From the NCBI GenBank assembly GCA_016764435.1, contig JAESRX010000039.1, positions 1-62,101 on the forward strand: DNA of 62,101 bases, written 5' to 3'. The DNA is from Flavobacteriaceae bacterium (GTDB lineage: Bacteria > Bacteroidota > Bacteroidia > Flavobacteriales > Flavobacteriaceae). Made by a program: the position numbers and the translations under genes. How positions within the stretch are numbered: the stretch's first letter is position 1; every line of letters begins with the position of its first letter. Shown here in pieces: positions 35,328 through 44,723 of the stretch. The notes beneath the pieces were generated by a model. The model worked only from the letters and a program-made list of their open reading frames with translations. It searched no databases and had not been told where the DNA came from.

Positions 35328-37295
35328 ATGAATAAAAAAGTACTAAATATAGGGATCATAGCCCATGTAAATGCAGGTAAAACAACACTTACAGAACAAT
35401 TATTATATCATTCTGGAGCCATTCACCAACTCGGAAACGTAGATAAAGGCTCTACTACCACAGATAATTTAGAACTGGAAAAAGAACGTGGCATTACCAT
35501 CCAAAATACCTGTGTGAGTTTTGAATGGAAAGGACTTAAAATAAATATTATTGACACACCCGGCCATGCCGATTTCTCCGATGAAGTAGACAAAGCACTA
35601 CACGTTTTAGACGCCGTAATTCTACTTATTTCTGCCGTTGATGGAATTCAAGCTCATACCTTGAGTTTATGGGAAAACCTACAGGGCTTAAAGATTCCGG
35701 TACTAATTTTTATCAATAAAATTGACAGAGACGGAGCCGCTATTGAAAAAGTTTTTAACGAATTAGAAAACGATTTAGGGATTAAAGGCTTCTGCCTAAA
35801 CCTTCCCGATGAAAGCCACAGACTCATTCCCATTTCTACCGCAGATAAATCCGAGCCAATCATCGCGAAGAGCTTTGAAAACTTAGCAGAATTAGACGAT
35901 GACATCCTTGAAAAATACATAGAAGAAACCCTTGAATACGACACTATTGTCGCTAAAAAAGTTACCGAATTTACACATAAACAAGTGCTTATTCCTATTG
36001 TTTTTGGTGCTGCAAAATTAGGAATTGGAACGGAAGAAATAGCCACAATTATCAGTTCATTCCCTAGTAAAAATACCTTGATAAGTACCCGGAAGAATGC
36101 GAAGGTTTTCAAAATAGAACACCATGCTAAATTCGGGAAACTCGCTCATATTCGAGTATATTCAGACAGCGTATCATCCAAGGATTTGATCTATTGTAAA
36201 AGACTTAATTGCGAAGTGAAGATCAACCAATTATCCCAAAACAACATTGGTAAATTAGTTCCAATTACTCGCTTAAATAAAAATGATATTGGCATCATCG
36301 CCATTTCAGAGAACTTGATCGTTGGAGATATTTTAGGCGAAGATCTCCTAGAGACACCCGTTCAAAACACCACAACATCCGTCCTTTCAGTACAAGTAAA
36401 GGCCGTAGCGACAAAAGATTACCAAGCCCTTGCAAAGGCCTTACAACTCCTTGATGCGGAAAACCCAGCACTTCATTTCACGTGGTATAAATCAGAAAAA
36501 GAATTTCACGTACATGTTTTAGGTCCCTTACAATCTGAAGTATTAATCCATACTTTTAAATATAGATTCGGCATAGAAGTGACCATTAATCCTCCAAGTA
36601 TCATCTACAAAGAAACCCCAAAATCCACCGCAGAAGGTTTTGTACGTTACTGGATGCCTAAACCTTGCTGGGCCATTATGACCTTTAAAATAAGTCCAGG
36701 AGCCCCAAACTCAGGAATTGTATATTCTTCCTCTGTCGGCGTTAATGACATCAGTCAAAAGTACCAAAATGAAATAAAAAGAGCGATTCCATGGGGATTA
36801 AAACAAGGAATTAAAGGTTGGGAAGTCACAGACATAATAATAGAATTACTCAAAGGAGAAGAACATACGGTACATTCTAATCCCGGTGATTTTTTATTAG
36901 CCACTCCTATGGGCATACTTCGAGGGGTCAAAAATGCAGGAACCCAATTATTAGAGCCCTACTACCAGTTTGAAATCAAAGCAAGCCAGGATTTATTAGG
37001 AAGTATACAAAGCAGTTTAGTTAAATTAAATGCACAGATAGAAGCGCCCCGTTTTTCGGATAACATTTTTCACTTAAAAGGAACTGTAACTGTAGAAAAA
37101 GCGATGAACTACACCGTTACCTTCAGTTCACTTAGCTCTGGAAAAGGACGCTTAAAACTAAGTATTGGAGGCTATCAACCCTGTGAATTCACAGAGGACA
37201 AGTCACAAGATTACCGAGGCGTAAACCCCTTAGATGAGGCCCAGTGGATTTTACATAATCGTGGTGCTTTTAAGGCTGATGAACGCCTAAGGTAA
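35328..37295 (+). CDS. EF-G-like GTPase related to TetM/TetO ribosomal protection proteins
   Basis: A 655-residue translational GTPase with the domain layout of ribosomal protection proteins: G domain (about 1-230: AHVNAGKTT, RGITI, DTPGHADF, INKID), domain II, then domains III-V with YKETPKSTAEGF and AGTQLLEPYYQFEI, both shared with TetM. Two differences stand out. The P-loop has Asn15 where EF-G and TetM have Asp (HVDAGKTT). The domain IV loop that displaces tetracycline in TetM (YYSPVS, with the key Pro) is EHTVHS at residues 512-517. It may protect ribosomes against another drug or stress. A tetracycline role cannot be excluded. Upstream lies an 800-bp gap. Confidence 0.88.
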   Translation: MNKKVLNIGIIAHVNAGKTTLTEQLLYHSGAIHQLGNVDKGSTTTDNLELEKERGITIQNTCVSFEWKGLKINIIDTPGHADFSDEVDKALHVLDAVILLISAVDGIQAHTLSLWENLQGLKIPVLIFINKIDRDGAAIEKVFNELENDLGIKGFCLNLPDESHRLIPISTADKSEPIIAKSFENLAELDDDILEKYIEETLEYDTIVAKKVTEFTHKQVLIPIVFGAAKLGIGTEEIATIISSFPSKNTLISTRKNAKVFKIEHHAKFGKLAHIRVYSDSVSSKDLIYCKRLNCEVKINQLSQNNIGKLVPITRLNKNDIGIIAISENLIVGDILGEDLLETPVQNTTTSVLSVQVKAVATKDYQALAKALQLLDAENPALHFTWYKSEKEFHVHVLGPLQSEVLIHTFKYRFGIEVTINPPSIIYKETPKSTAEGFVRYWMPKPCWAIMTFKISPGAPNSGIVYSSSVGVNDISQKYQNEIKRAIPWGLKQGIKGWEVTDIIIELLKGEEHTVHSNPGDFLLATPMGILRGVKNAGTQLLEPYYQFEIKASQDLLGSIQSSLVKLNAQIEAPRFSDNIFHLKGTVTVEKAMNYTVTFSSLSSGKGRLKLSIGGYQPCEFTEDKSQDYRGVNPLDEAQWILHNRGAFKADERLR

Positions 37296-37333
37296 CAAAA
37301 AAACAACGCCTATATTTACTAAAAAAAAAAGTG

Positions 37334-37341
37334 TATTTTTG
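37334..37341 (+). promoter_or_regulatory. -7 element TATTTTTG hugging the DUF3810 start
   Basis: A TAnnTTTG match whose last base is 3 bp before the ATG at 37345. If used, the mRNA would be leaderless or nearly so. Confidence 0.45.
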
Positions 37342-37344
37342 ACT

Positions 37345-38472
37345 ATGAAAAAAAACAAGACACGAACACTACTGGTATGCTTTCTTTTCTTCCAGTTAAT
37401 AGTCATACAATTAATGGCTTCCTTTCCAGGAGTTATTGAAATTTATTATTCCAAGGGGATCTATCCTTATATTTCACAATTTTTAAGAGGAAGCTTAGGA
37501 TGGATTTCTTTTTCTGTAGGTGACTTATTAGTATTTACGTTACTTTTCTTAGCGATTAGAAGCCTTTTAAAATTAGCAAAAAAAAGAACTACCCTTAAAA
37601 ACACCCTGTTAAACGGACTCGCTTGGACCTCTGTTTTAGTGTTTTTCTTTTATATAAATTGGGGATTAAATTATTTTAGAGTCCCACTCTCTGAGAAATT
37701 AAACTATCCTATTCGGGAATATTCAGTCCATGAATTAGAGAAATTATCACAGTTATTAGTAGAAAAAACCAACCAATTACAAGTAGAAATAACAGGAAAG
37801 GACAGTCTAAAAGTACTGGTTCCTTATTCGTATAGTGAACTCTATAAAATGGCACCAAAGGGGTATTCGGCCCTTCAATTTAAATATCCCTTTTTAGACT
37901 ATCAAACACCTGCAATTAAGAATTCTTTAATGAGTACTTTTCAAAGTTACATTGGAATTGGAGGCTATTTAAATCCTCTTTCTGGAGAAGCTCATGTAAA
38001 TACAAATTATCTTAAAACAAGTGCTCCTAGTACGATAAGCCACGAAATGGCACATCAAATAGGCTATGCAGCGGAAAATGAAGCCGAGTTTATTGGTTTC
38101 TTAGCGAGCAGTCACCATCCAGATCCCTATTTCAACTACTCTGGCTATAAAAATGCCCTCATGCACTGTGTAAATGAGATACACAGAAGAGATACCGTCG
38201 TTTTCAACCGCCTGCTAAAACAATTAAACACCGGCATAAAAAAAGACATGCAGGATGGTAGAGCCCTTTCCTTAAAATATAAAAATCCCCTGGAACCTTA
38301 TGTCAAAAAAGGATACAACCTATTTCTAAAATCAAACAATCAAAAAGAAGGCATTAAAAGTTATAGCCGCATGGTCCTATTCCTGATAAACTATTACACT
38401 GAAAATGAAACACTCATAAAAAAAGAACCTATTTTTGATAAAAAAGACTCTCTTGAAGCCACATTTCACTAG
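37345..38472 (+). CDS. DUF3810 domain membrane protein, putative zinc metallopeptidase
   Basis: A 375-residue protein found mostly in Bacteroidota and Firmicutes. Two to three membrane helices lie at the N-terminus (about 8-28, 52-70 and 85-105), and the rest is extracytoplasmic. A gluzincin-like motif SHEMAHQIGYAAENEAEF (H233, E234, H237 and a downstream Glu) suggests a membrane-anchored zinc peptidase, though activity of this family is not established to my knowledge. The ATG at 37345 is preferred to a TTG at 37339, since the latter lies within the promoter-like box. It is followed after 23 bp by a SpoU-type methyltransferase. Confidence 0.85.
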   Translation: MKKNKTRTLLVCFLFFQLIVIQLMASFPGVIEIYYSKGIYPYISQFLRGSLGWISFSVGDLLVFTLLFLAIRSLLKLAKKRTTLKNTLLNGLAWTSVLVFFFYINWGLNYFRVPLSEKLNYPIREYSVHELEKLSQLLVEKTNQLQVEITGKDSLKVLVPYSYSELYKMAPKGYSALQFKYPFLDYQTPAIKNSLMSTFQSYIGIGGYLNPLSGEAHVNTNYLKTSAPSTISHEMAHQIGYAAENEAEFIGFLASSHHPDPYFNYSGYKNALMHCVNEIHRRDTVVFNRLLKQLNTGIKKDMQDGRALSLKYKNPLEPYVKKGYNLFLKSNNQKEGIKSYSRMVLFLINYYTENETLIKKEPIFDKKDSLEATFH

Positions 38473-38483
38473 TATTTTTAACC

Positions 38484-38491
38484 TATTTTTG
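38484..38491 (+). promoter_or_regulatory. -7 element TATTTTTG hugging the SpoU methyltransferase start
   Basis: A second TAnnTTTG box ending 4 bp before an ATG (38496). It lies in the short gap after the DUF3810 gene. Confidence 0.4.
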
Positions 38492-38495
38492 TCCC

Positions 38496-39293
38496 ATGCA
38501 TAAAAAAATTGAAAGCCTACAAAATCCATTGATAAAACAATTGATTAAGTTAAAAGATAAATCACGAGAACGTAAGAAAACAGGCCTGTTTTTAATAGAA
38601 GGAGCTCGTGAAATATCATTGGCCTTACTCGGGAATTACACCCTTAAAACACTCTTACTTTCTGAGGAAGTGGATGTCATATCTGAATTGAATTCTTTAA
38701 ATATACCCTCGGACGTTGAAATTATAGAATTATCTAAAGAAGTTTATAAAAAAGTAGCCTATCGTGAATCAACTGAAGGCCTCATTGCGGTCGCACATAG
38801 TTTACCCCTTGATCTAAATACCCTTACTTTTGATACAGAGACACCTTTAATTCTGATTGCAGAAGCTCCAGAAAAACCTGGAAATATAGGCGCCTTATTA
38901 AGAACAGCAGATGCGGCAAATATAGATGCCATTATCATCGCAAATCCAAAAACAGATTTATACAATCAAAATGTTGTCAGATCAAGTGTTGGCTGTATTT
39001 TTACGACACAAATAGCCATGGCAAGTACTGCTGAAATTTTGGCCTTTTTAAAAGAAAAAAACATTGCTATTTACGGAGCAGCCTTAACGGCTTCCGTACC
39101 GTATACCGAAGTAGATTTCAAACAAGCCTGCGCCATAGTGATGGGAACTGAAGCGACCGGTTTATCGGAAGAGTTTTTAACAAATACTACCAAAAACATA
39201 CTCATTCCTATGCGTGGCAAGATAGATTCAATGAATGTATCCGTATCCGCAGCAATCCTTATTTTTGAAGCCACAAGACAGCGAAATTTATAA
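38496..39293 (+). CDS. TrmH/SpoU-family RNA 2'-O-methyltransferase
   Basis: A 265-residue SPOUT enzyme that methylates ribose 2'-OH in rRNA or tRNA. An N-terminal substrate-binding domain (about 1-95: KKTGLFLIEGAREISLAL) precedes the knotted catalytic domain with motif 1 PEKPGNIGALLRTADAA, motif 2 IVMGTEATGLSEEF and motif 3 IPMRGKIDSMNVSVSAAI. The overall size fits RlmB or TrmH-like enzymes; the exact site is unknown. The next gene starts one base after its stop. Confidence 0.92.
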   Translation: MHKKIESLQNPLIKQLIKLKDKSRERKKTGLFLIEGAREISLALLGNYTLKTLLLSEEVDVISELNSLNIPSDVEIIELSKEVYKKVAYRESTEGLIAVAHSLPLDLNTLTFDTETPLILIAEAPEKPGNIGALLRTADAANIDAIIIANPKTDLYNQNVVRSSVGCIFTTQIAMASTAEILAFLKEKNIAIYGAALTASVPYTEVDFKQACAIVMGTEATGLSEEFLTNTTKNILIPMRGKIDSMNVSVSAAILIFEATRQRNL

Positions 39294-39294
39294 T

Positions 39295-39759
39295 ATGAAA
39301 AAACTACTATTCTTTGGTTCAATCCTTTTGTTATTCAATGCCTGTGGCGCTAAAAAAGTAACCGCTACGAAAGCTATAATGAGTACTAAAGAAAAACTCA
39401 CCCTTGTTTTTAATAAATACGAGAACACCCCCTATCGCTATGGTGGTACGGACTCGAATGGCTTTGACTGTTCTGGTTTTGTCCAAAAGGCCTATTTAGA
39501 TGCTTTTAATATCAACATTCCAAGAACCACCAAAGAATTAATTACTACGGGAGAAAAAGTACGTAAAAACCAGTATAAAATTGGTGATTTACTGTTTTTT
39601 AAACCTTCTAAAAAATACCACCACGTAGGTATTTACTTTGGCAATGGCACATTTATTCATAGCGGATCATCCACAGGAGTTACGAAAACTAATTTAAACA
39701 ATTCTTACTGGAAAAAACACTATCTCAGCGCTAGACGCATTTTAAATAGCAAAAAATAA
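39295..39759 (+). CDS. NlpC/P60 family lipoprotein
   Basis: A 154-residue C40 cysteine peptidase. Lipobox FNACG, then a short linker and the catalytic domain: FDCSGF (C59), HHVGIYFGNGTFIHSGSS for the histidines. It is about the size of E. coli Spr/MepS, which cuts peptidoglycan cross-links to allow growth. The frame opens earlier at 39235, inside the methyltransferase gene, but the ATG at 39295 starts a clean signal peptide and directly follows the upstream stop. Likely periplasmic, membrane-anchored. Confidence 0.92.
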   Translation: MKKLLFFGSILLLFNACGAKKVTATKAIMSTKEKLTLVFNKYENTPYRYGGTDSNGFDCSGFVQKAYLDAFNINIPRTTKELITTGEKVRKNQYKIGDLLFFKPSKKYHHVGIYFGNGTFIHSGSSTGVTKTNLNNSYWKKHYLSARRILNSKK

Positions 39760-40189
39760 CTCCCTGATTTTTTCAACATATTCTCCTTGCATTTATGCGT
39801 ATTCATTTTATTTACGAGAAGGATAAGCACTAATAGAATGCCTATATTTCAATAAATAGTATCTCTGAATTATCAAAAGGCATCTGCAATAACATGGAGT
39901 ATGGATCCTCGAAGTACTACACAAAAACAAGTATAATATTCGACTAGCCACCTGTACCTTTTTAGTAATAGTGAGCCTTTTATTTCTCTTTTTGGAGAAC
40001 GGACAGCTTTGTGCATTCCATAGCCATTAGCATCACCCAACTCCGTTGTATTTTCAATCGACCAGATATATGTATTAGACGGCTCCTAGCAATCTAGTAA
40101 AGTAACCCTTATTTTTATGGATTTATCAAGTAAAAACGCACCGGTATAATAAGCCCCCTTAACCAATGCATTAAGTACAGCTCAAATTA

Positions 40190-40339
40190 TGCCCCTTCCA
40201 GCCGATATAATTGGTCACTCCAAGAAGAAACAGCCTCCTTATAACATACTATTAACTGCATTACTGACAGGCCTTACTTTTTATATTTTATCGCTATTTA
40301 TTGAAAATAAAACCATTACCATAGCTTTAAGGGGCTAAA
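40190..40339 (+). pseudogene. Possible remnant of a membrane protein gene, or a 49-residue small ORF
   Basis: ATG to TAA gives 49 residues with a helix YNILLTALLTGLTFYILSLF. The same frame continues upstream for 10 codons to paired stops (TAATAA), beyond which the coding-like frame resumes. I favour a decayed gene; a small membrane protein is possible. Confidence 0.25.
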
Positions 40340-40616
40340 AAGCAAATATTAAAATAGAATTGGCAACCTTTGGATTCTTAAACACTCCTATTTCTGGAGA
40401 TTACAGGAATTTTAATACATGTAATTTCCCTGAAATTTAAAAATCAAGCCCTCTATTTATAAAAAAAGATGGAAATAGTATTTTTCACATCACCTAACTA
40501 AAACCACTTGCTAATAAGAGCCTCAGCAACTTAACAGCAAGCCCACGATCTGTATTTGTGTAATATTCGTAATCTCACCTATTCGTACGGATTCGGAATT
40601 TAAAAAAACAAGGCAA

Positions 40617-40624
40617 TAAGTTTG
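40617..40624 (+). promoter_or_regulatory. -7 element TAAGTTTG for relA/spoT
   Basis: A TAnnTTTG match 27 bp upstream of the ATG. Confidence 0.4.
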
Positions 40625-40651
40625 CTTTCCATGTAATAAATAGTACATTTA

Positions 40652-42871
40652 ATGATGAGCTATTCAATGACGCAAGAAGAAGAAAACAAGGAAATCGCAC
40701 GGCGATATAAGGACCTATTAAAAAACTCCTACCAAAGTTTTACGAAAGAAGATAAAAAATTAATTCGAAAAGCTTTTAACCTAGCTTTAGAAGCGCATGC
40801 TCCACAACGGAGGAAAACAGGCGAGCCTTATATTTATCATCCCATAGCAGTTGCTAAAATTGTCGCCAATGAAATAGGCCTTGGAAAAACCTCTATCGTG
40901 TGTGCCCTACTACACGATGTGGTGGAAGATACACCTTACACCTCCGAGGATATAGAACAATTATTCGGAGAGAAAGTAGCTAGGATTGTAGCTGGACTCA
41001 CCAAAATATCTCATTTAAAAAAAGACCAAAACGCCTCTTTACAAGCAGAGAATTTCCGGAAGATGTTACTGACATTGAATGATGATGTGCGTGTAATTCT
41101 AATCAAAATAGCGGACCGCTTACACAATATGCAAACCATGGATGCCATGCCTCCACACAAGCAGGTAAAAATAGCCTCCGAAACCCTGTATATTTACGCG
41201 CCACTCGCCCATCGATTAGGCTTGTATAATATAAAAACCGAATTAGAAGATTTAGGATTAAAATACACAGACACTAAGGTTTACAACGATATTTTAGGAA
41301 AAATTTCCGACAGTAAAGAAGAACAAACCGCCTATATAAAAGCCTTTTCAAAAACGATTGAGAACTCTTTAGACGAAGAAGGATTTGATTATTATATAAA
41401 AGGGCGTTCGAAATCCATCTATTCCATCCGTAAAAAGATGATGACCCAAGGAGTTGCTTTTGAAGAAGTCTATGACAAATTTGCCGTAAGAATTGTTTAT
41501 AATTCTACCGATAAAAATGAAAAATTTGATGCCTGGAAAATTTACTCCATCGTAACCAATCATTTCCACCCAAACCCTGTACGTTTAAGAGATTGGATTA
41601 GTCAACCTAAAACAACGGGCTATGAAGCGTTACATATTACTGTTATGGGGCCAAATGGCCAATGGGTAGAAGTACAAATTAGATCAGAACGCATGAATGA
41701 AATAGCTGAGAAAGGCTATGCAGCACATTATAAGTACAAACATAACAATGAGCGTGAAATAGGTTTAGATGGCTGGTTGAATAAGCTGAAAGAGACCTTA
41801 GAAAATCAAGAAATAAGTGCTGTTGATTTTGTAGAAAACTTCAAATTGAATCTGTATTCAAAAGAAATATTTGTATTCACGCCTAATGGCGATTTAAAAG
41901 CCATCCCTAAAGGCGCTACGGCATTAGACTTTGCCTTTTCCATCCATACACAAATTGGAATGACTTGTAGAGGTGCAAAAGTCAACGGAAAACTACTACC
42001 GATTAGCCATGTATTAATGAGTGGTGACCAAGTAGAAATCATCACATCAAATGCTCAAAAACCCAATATAGGGTGGTTAGATTTTGTGGTAACCGCAAGA
42101 GCCAGAGCTCGAATTAAAGCAGCATTAAAAGAAAATCAAAATAAAATTGCAGAATTAGGGAAGGAAACATTGACTCGGAAATTAAGGCATTTAAAAATTC
42201 CTTTAAACGAAAAGACAATCAATGAATTGGTCTTGTTTTTCAAATTAAAAACCAGCTTTGATATGTTTTATCAATTTGGTTTAGGATCCATCGACAATAA
42301 CCAACTAAAGCAGTATGTCGCGTCTCGGAACAATGCCATCGTAAATTTCTTTAAAAACAGAATGAAACGGAGTGTTCCTAACCCAGATTTGAACAAACCA
42401 GAGATCACGGAAAAATTTGATTTATTGGTGTTTGGAAAAGAGGAAGAACGCCTCGATTATAAACCCGCTCAATGCTGCAATCCAATTCCTGGAGATAAAG
42501 TATTTGGGTTTATCACCATCAATGATGGGATTAAAATTCACAAAAAGGACTGTCCGAATGCAATCAGTCTACAAGCTAATTTTGCCTATCGCATAATAGC
42601 CTCCAAATGGATCGATTCTTCCAAACAAGAATTTAAAGTTATTCTAGACATTAAAGGAGTAGATCATGTAGGAATGGTGAGTGAAATTTCACAAGCGATT
42701 ACAGGTAGTATGAATGTGAATATTCACAATTTATCCATGGAAAGTACCGATGGAATATTTGAGGGAAAAGTGACCATAAGTATTAAAAACAAAATACAAT
42801 TAGATAAGCTTGTAAGTATCTTAAAACGCTTGGAAGGTGTTACAAAAGTAACCCGAATATACAAACACTGA
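40652..42871 (+). CDS. Bifunctional (p)ppGpp synthetase/hydrolase
   Basis: A 739-residue long RelA/SpoT homologue controlling the stringent response. The HD hydrolase domain (about 25-180) keeps LLHDVVEDTP with H88 and D89, so hydrolysis is likely intact. The synthetase domain (about 220-350) has GRSKSIYSIRKKM and the EVQIRSERMNEIAEKGYAAH block. These are followed by TGS (about 390-455, EIFVFTPNGDLKAIPKGATALDFA, shown in part), a helical and zinc-finger region with PAQCCNPIPGDKV, and a C-terminal ACT domain. It has two ATGs in a row (40652 and 40655). The class is Rsh/SpoT; which name is used varies. Confidence 0.95.
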   Translation: MMSYSMTQEEENKEIARRYKDLLKNSYQSFTKEDKKLIRKAFNLALEAHAPQRRKTGEPYIYHPIAVAKIVANEIGLGKTSIVCALLHDVVEDTPYTSEDIEQLFGEKVARIVAGLTKISHLKKDQNASLQAENFRKMLLTLNDDVRVILIKIADRLHNMQTMDAMPPHKQVKIASETLYIYAPLAHRLGLYNIKTELEDLGLKYTDTKVYNDILGKISDSKEEQTAYIKAFSKTIENSLDEEGFDYYIKGRSKSIYSIRKKMMTQGVAFEEVYDKFAVRIVYNSTDKNEKFDAWKIYSIVTNHFHPNPVRLRDWISQPKTTGYEALHITVMGPNGQWVEVQIRSERMNEIAEKGYAAHYKYKHNNEREIGLDGWLNKLKETLENQEISAVDFVENFKLNLYSKEIFVFTPNGDLKAIPKGATALDFAFSIHTQIGMTCRGAKVNGKLLPISHVLMSGDQVEIITSNAQKPNIGWLDFVVTARARARIKAALKENQNKIAELGKETLTRKLRHLKIPLNEKTINELVLFFKLKTSFDMFYQFGLGSIDNNQLKQYVASRNNAIVNFFKNRMKRSVPNPDLNKPEITEKFDLLVFGKEEERLDYKPAQCCNPIPGDKVFGFITINDGIKIHKKDCPNAISLQANFAYRIIASKWIDSSKQEFKVILDIKGVDHVGMVSEISQAITGSMNVNIHNLSMESTDGIFEGKVTISIKNKIQLDKLVSILKRLEGVTKVTRIYKH

Positions 42872-42933
42872 TAAATAGCTTCTATCCACAAATAATTTAT
42901 GTGTTTTTCTAGTAAATCTAAATAAAATTGAAT

Positions 42934-42941
42934 TATTTTTG
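42934..42941 (+). promoter_or_regulatory. -7 element TATTTTTG for fur
   Basis: A TAnnTTTG match 15 bp before the ATG of the Fur-family gene. Confidence 0.5.
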
Positions 42942-42956
42942 TAAAAAATATAAAGT

Positions 42957-43391
42957 ATGAGTAGCGATAACCAAAAAATTGTTAAAAAGGTGTTCATCAA
43001 TTTTTTAGAACAAAATAACCATAGAAAGACGCCCGAACGTTTTGCTATTTTGCAGGAGGTGTATGCGTTGGAGGAACATTTTGACATTGAATCGCTTTAT
43101 ATTAAAATGAAAAACAAAAACTATCGCGTTAGTAGAGCTACACTTTACAACACCATAGAACTGTTATTAGATGCTGGACTGGTACGTAAACATCAGTTTG
43201 GGCAATCTCAAGCGCATTACGAAAAAAGTTATTTTGACAAACAACATGATCATGTGATCATCACAGATACAGGAGAAGTAATGGAATTTTGTGACCCTAG
43301 AATCCAAACAATCAAAAAGACAATTGAAGAGGAGTTTGGAATTGAAATTCACAATCATTCACTTTACTTTTACGGAACAAAAAAGAAATAA
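42957..43391 (+). CDS. Fur family transcriptional regulator
   Basis: A 144-residue metal- or peroxide-sensing repressor. The winged-helix domain (about 1-85) includes [23 protein letters not shown] and [17 protein letters not shown]; the dimer domain has [20 protein letters not shown]. The site where most Fur proteins have a CxxC for structural zinc reads IITDTG and has no cysteine, and the C-terminus has none either. The one Cys (FCDPRI) alone cannot build that site. It may be Fur, PerR or Zur-like; the sequence does not separate them. It sits between relA/spoT and purA. Confidence 0.9.
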   Translation: MSSDNQKIVKKVFINFLEQNNHRKTPERFAILQEVYALEEHFDIESLYIKMKNKNYRVSRATLYNTIELLLDAGLVRKHQFGQSQAHYEKSYFDKQHDHVIITDTGEVMEFCDPRIQTIKKTIEEEFGIEIHNHSLYFYGTKKK

Positions 43392-43426
43392 TTAAACAAA
43401 CAACATAATTAATACAATACAATACA

Positions 43427-44698
43427 ATGGCTGTAAATTTATTACTAGGGCTACAATGGGGCGATGAAGGAAAAGGAAAGATCGTAGATGTTTTAACCAC
43501 TGATTACGACATTATTGCGCGTTTTCAAGGAGGACCAAATGCGGGACACACCTTAATTTTTGATGGTCAAAAGCATGTATTGCACACTATTCCATCTGGG
43601 ATTTTTCGCAAGAACTCTATCAACATTGTTGGAAACGGTGTGGTAATAGACCCTGTGATCTTTAAAAAAGAATTAGACAATTTAGAGGCATACAATATTG
43701 ATTTCCCAAACAAATTACTGATTTCTAGAAAAGCACATTTAATCCTACCTACTCACCGCTTGCTAGATGCCGCGAATGAAGCAGCAAAAGGAAAAGCAAA
43801 AATAGGTTCTACGTTAAAAGGTATTGGTCCCACTTATATGGACAAAACTGGTAGAAACGGAATGCGTATCGGTGACCTAGAAATGGACAACTGGAAAGAA
43901 ATCTATACAGCATTAGCAACGAAACATTTAAAAATGTTAAGTCACTATGATTCTCAAATCGAATTCGATTTAAATGAATTAGAAACAGAATTTTTCACGG
44001 CTATTGACACCTTGAGAGAATTGCGTTTTATAGATAGTGAAGAATATTTCCACCAAGCAATGAAAGAGGGTAAAACCATCTTAGCAGAAGGTGCTCAAGG
44101 TTCTTTATTAGATGTAGACTTTGGAACCTATCCATTTGTAACATCTTCTACTACCACTGCCGCTGGTGCTTGTACTGGATTAGGAGTTGCTCCTAACCAA
44201 ATAGGTGAAGTATTTGGAATATTTAAAGCCTATGTTACCCGTGTTGGTTCTGGACCATTCCCAACGGAATTGTTTGATAAAAACGGTGAAGACATGGGAA
44301 GAATAGGAAACGAATTTGGTGCCACCACAGGACGTGAACGTAGATGTGGATGGTTAGATTTAGTAGCCTTAAAATATTCTGTTCAAATTAACGGTGTCAC
44401 GCAATTAATGATGATGAAAGCAGATGTATTGTCTGGATTCGAAAACTTAAAAGTGTGTACTAAATACAATTATAAAGGAAAAGAAATTTCTCACTTCCCT
44501 TATAATGTAGAAGCCCATAACGTAAGTCCTATTTACGAAACGGTTCCATGCTGGAAAGAAGACTTAACAGGAATGGACTCTAGCAGTACACTCCCTAAAG
44601 AGTTAAACGACTATATTAAATACATCGAAGACTTTGTAGAAGTTCCGATTACTATCGTGTCTGTAGGACCGGATAGAAATCAAACAATCAACAGATAA
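43427..44698 (+). CDS. purA: Adenylosuccinate synthetase
   Basis: A 423-residue enzyme that joins IMP and aspartate with GTP in AMP synthesis. The N-terminal GLQWGDEGKGKIVD loop, GPNAGHT, KGIGPTYMDKTGRNG and the C-terminal GTTTGRERRCGW-like GATTGRERRCGWLD block are all present. Just upstream is a short direct repeat of ATACA (about 43411-43425) running into the ATG, perhaps giving an unstructured start. A terminator follows. Confidence 0.97.
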   Translation: MAVNLLLGLQWGDEGKGKIVDVLTTDYDIIARFQGGPNAGHTLIFDGQKHVLHTIPSGIFRKNSINIVGNGVVIDPVIFKKELDNLEAYNIDFPNKLLISRKAHLILPTHRLLDAANEAAKGKAKIGSTLKGIGPTYMDKTGRNGMRIGDLEMDNWKEIYTALATKHLKMLSHYDSQIEFDLNELETEFFTAIDTLRELRFIDSEEYFHQAMKEGKTILAEGAQGSLLDVDFGTYPFVTSSTTTAAGACTGLGVAPNQIGEVFGIFKAYVTRVGSGPFPTELFDKNGEDMGRIGNEFGATTGRERRCGWLDLVALKYSVQINGVTQLMMMKADVLSGFENLKVCTKYNYKGKEISHFPYNVEAHNVSPIYETVPCWKEDLTGMDSSSTLPKELNDYIKYIEDFVEVPITIVSVGPDRNQTINR

Positions 44699-44723
44699 AT
44701 TGATTTAAAACACGATTAAGAAG

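Larger units (their letters stand above)
39760..40651. other. 890-bp intergenic stretch with decayed coding remnants
   Basis: No intact gene I can name. In one frame 40118-40339 reads MDLSSKNAPV, two stop codons, then a stop-free 60-codon run ending in a predicted membrane helix. Another short run near 40400-40440 reads LEITGILIHVISLKFKNQAL. Together these look like pieces of a membrane protein gene broken by stops and shifts. The relA promoter lies at the right end. Confidence 0.45.

Noticed and set aside
35654-36112. 152-codon frame opposite the TetM-like GTPase gene
   Set aside because: Antisense to a conserved G domain; Ser- and Phe-rich with no signature.
35328-37295. Label as a tetracycline resistance gene
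   Set aside because: Overall similarity is real, but the tip loop and P-loop differ, so a resistance call would be too strong.
43411-43426. ATACA direct repeat before purA as a regulatory element
   Set aside because: Too short and AT-rich to separate from chance; noted only in the purA entry.
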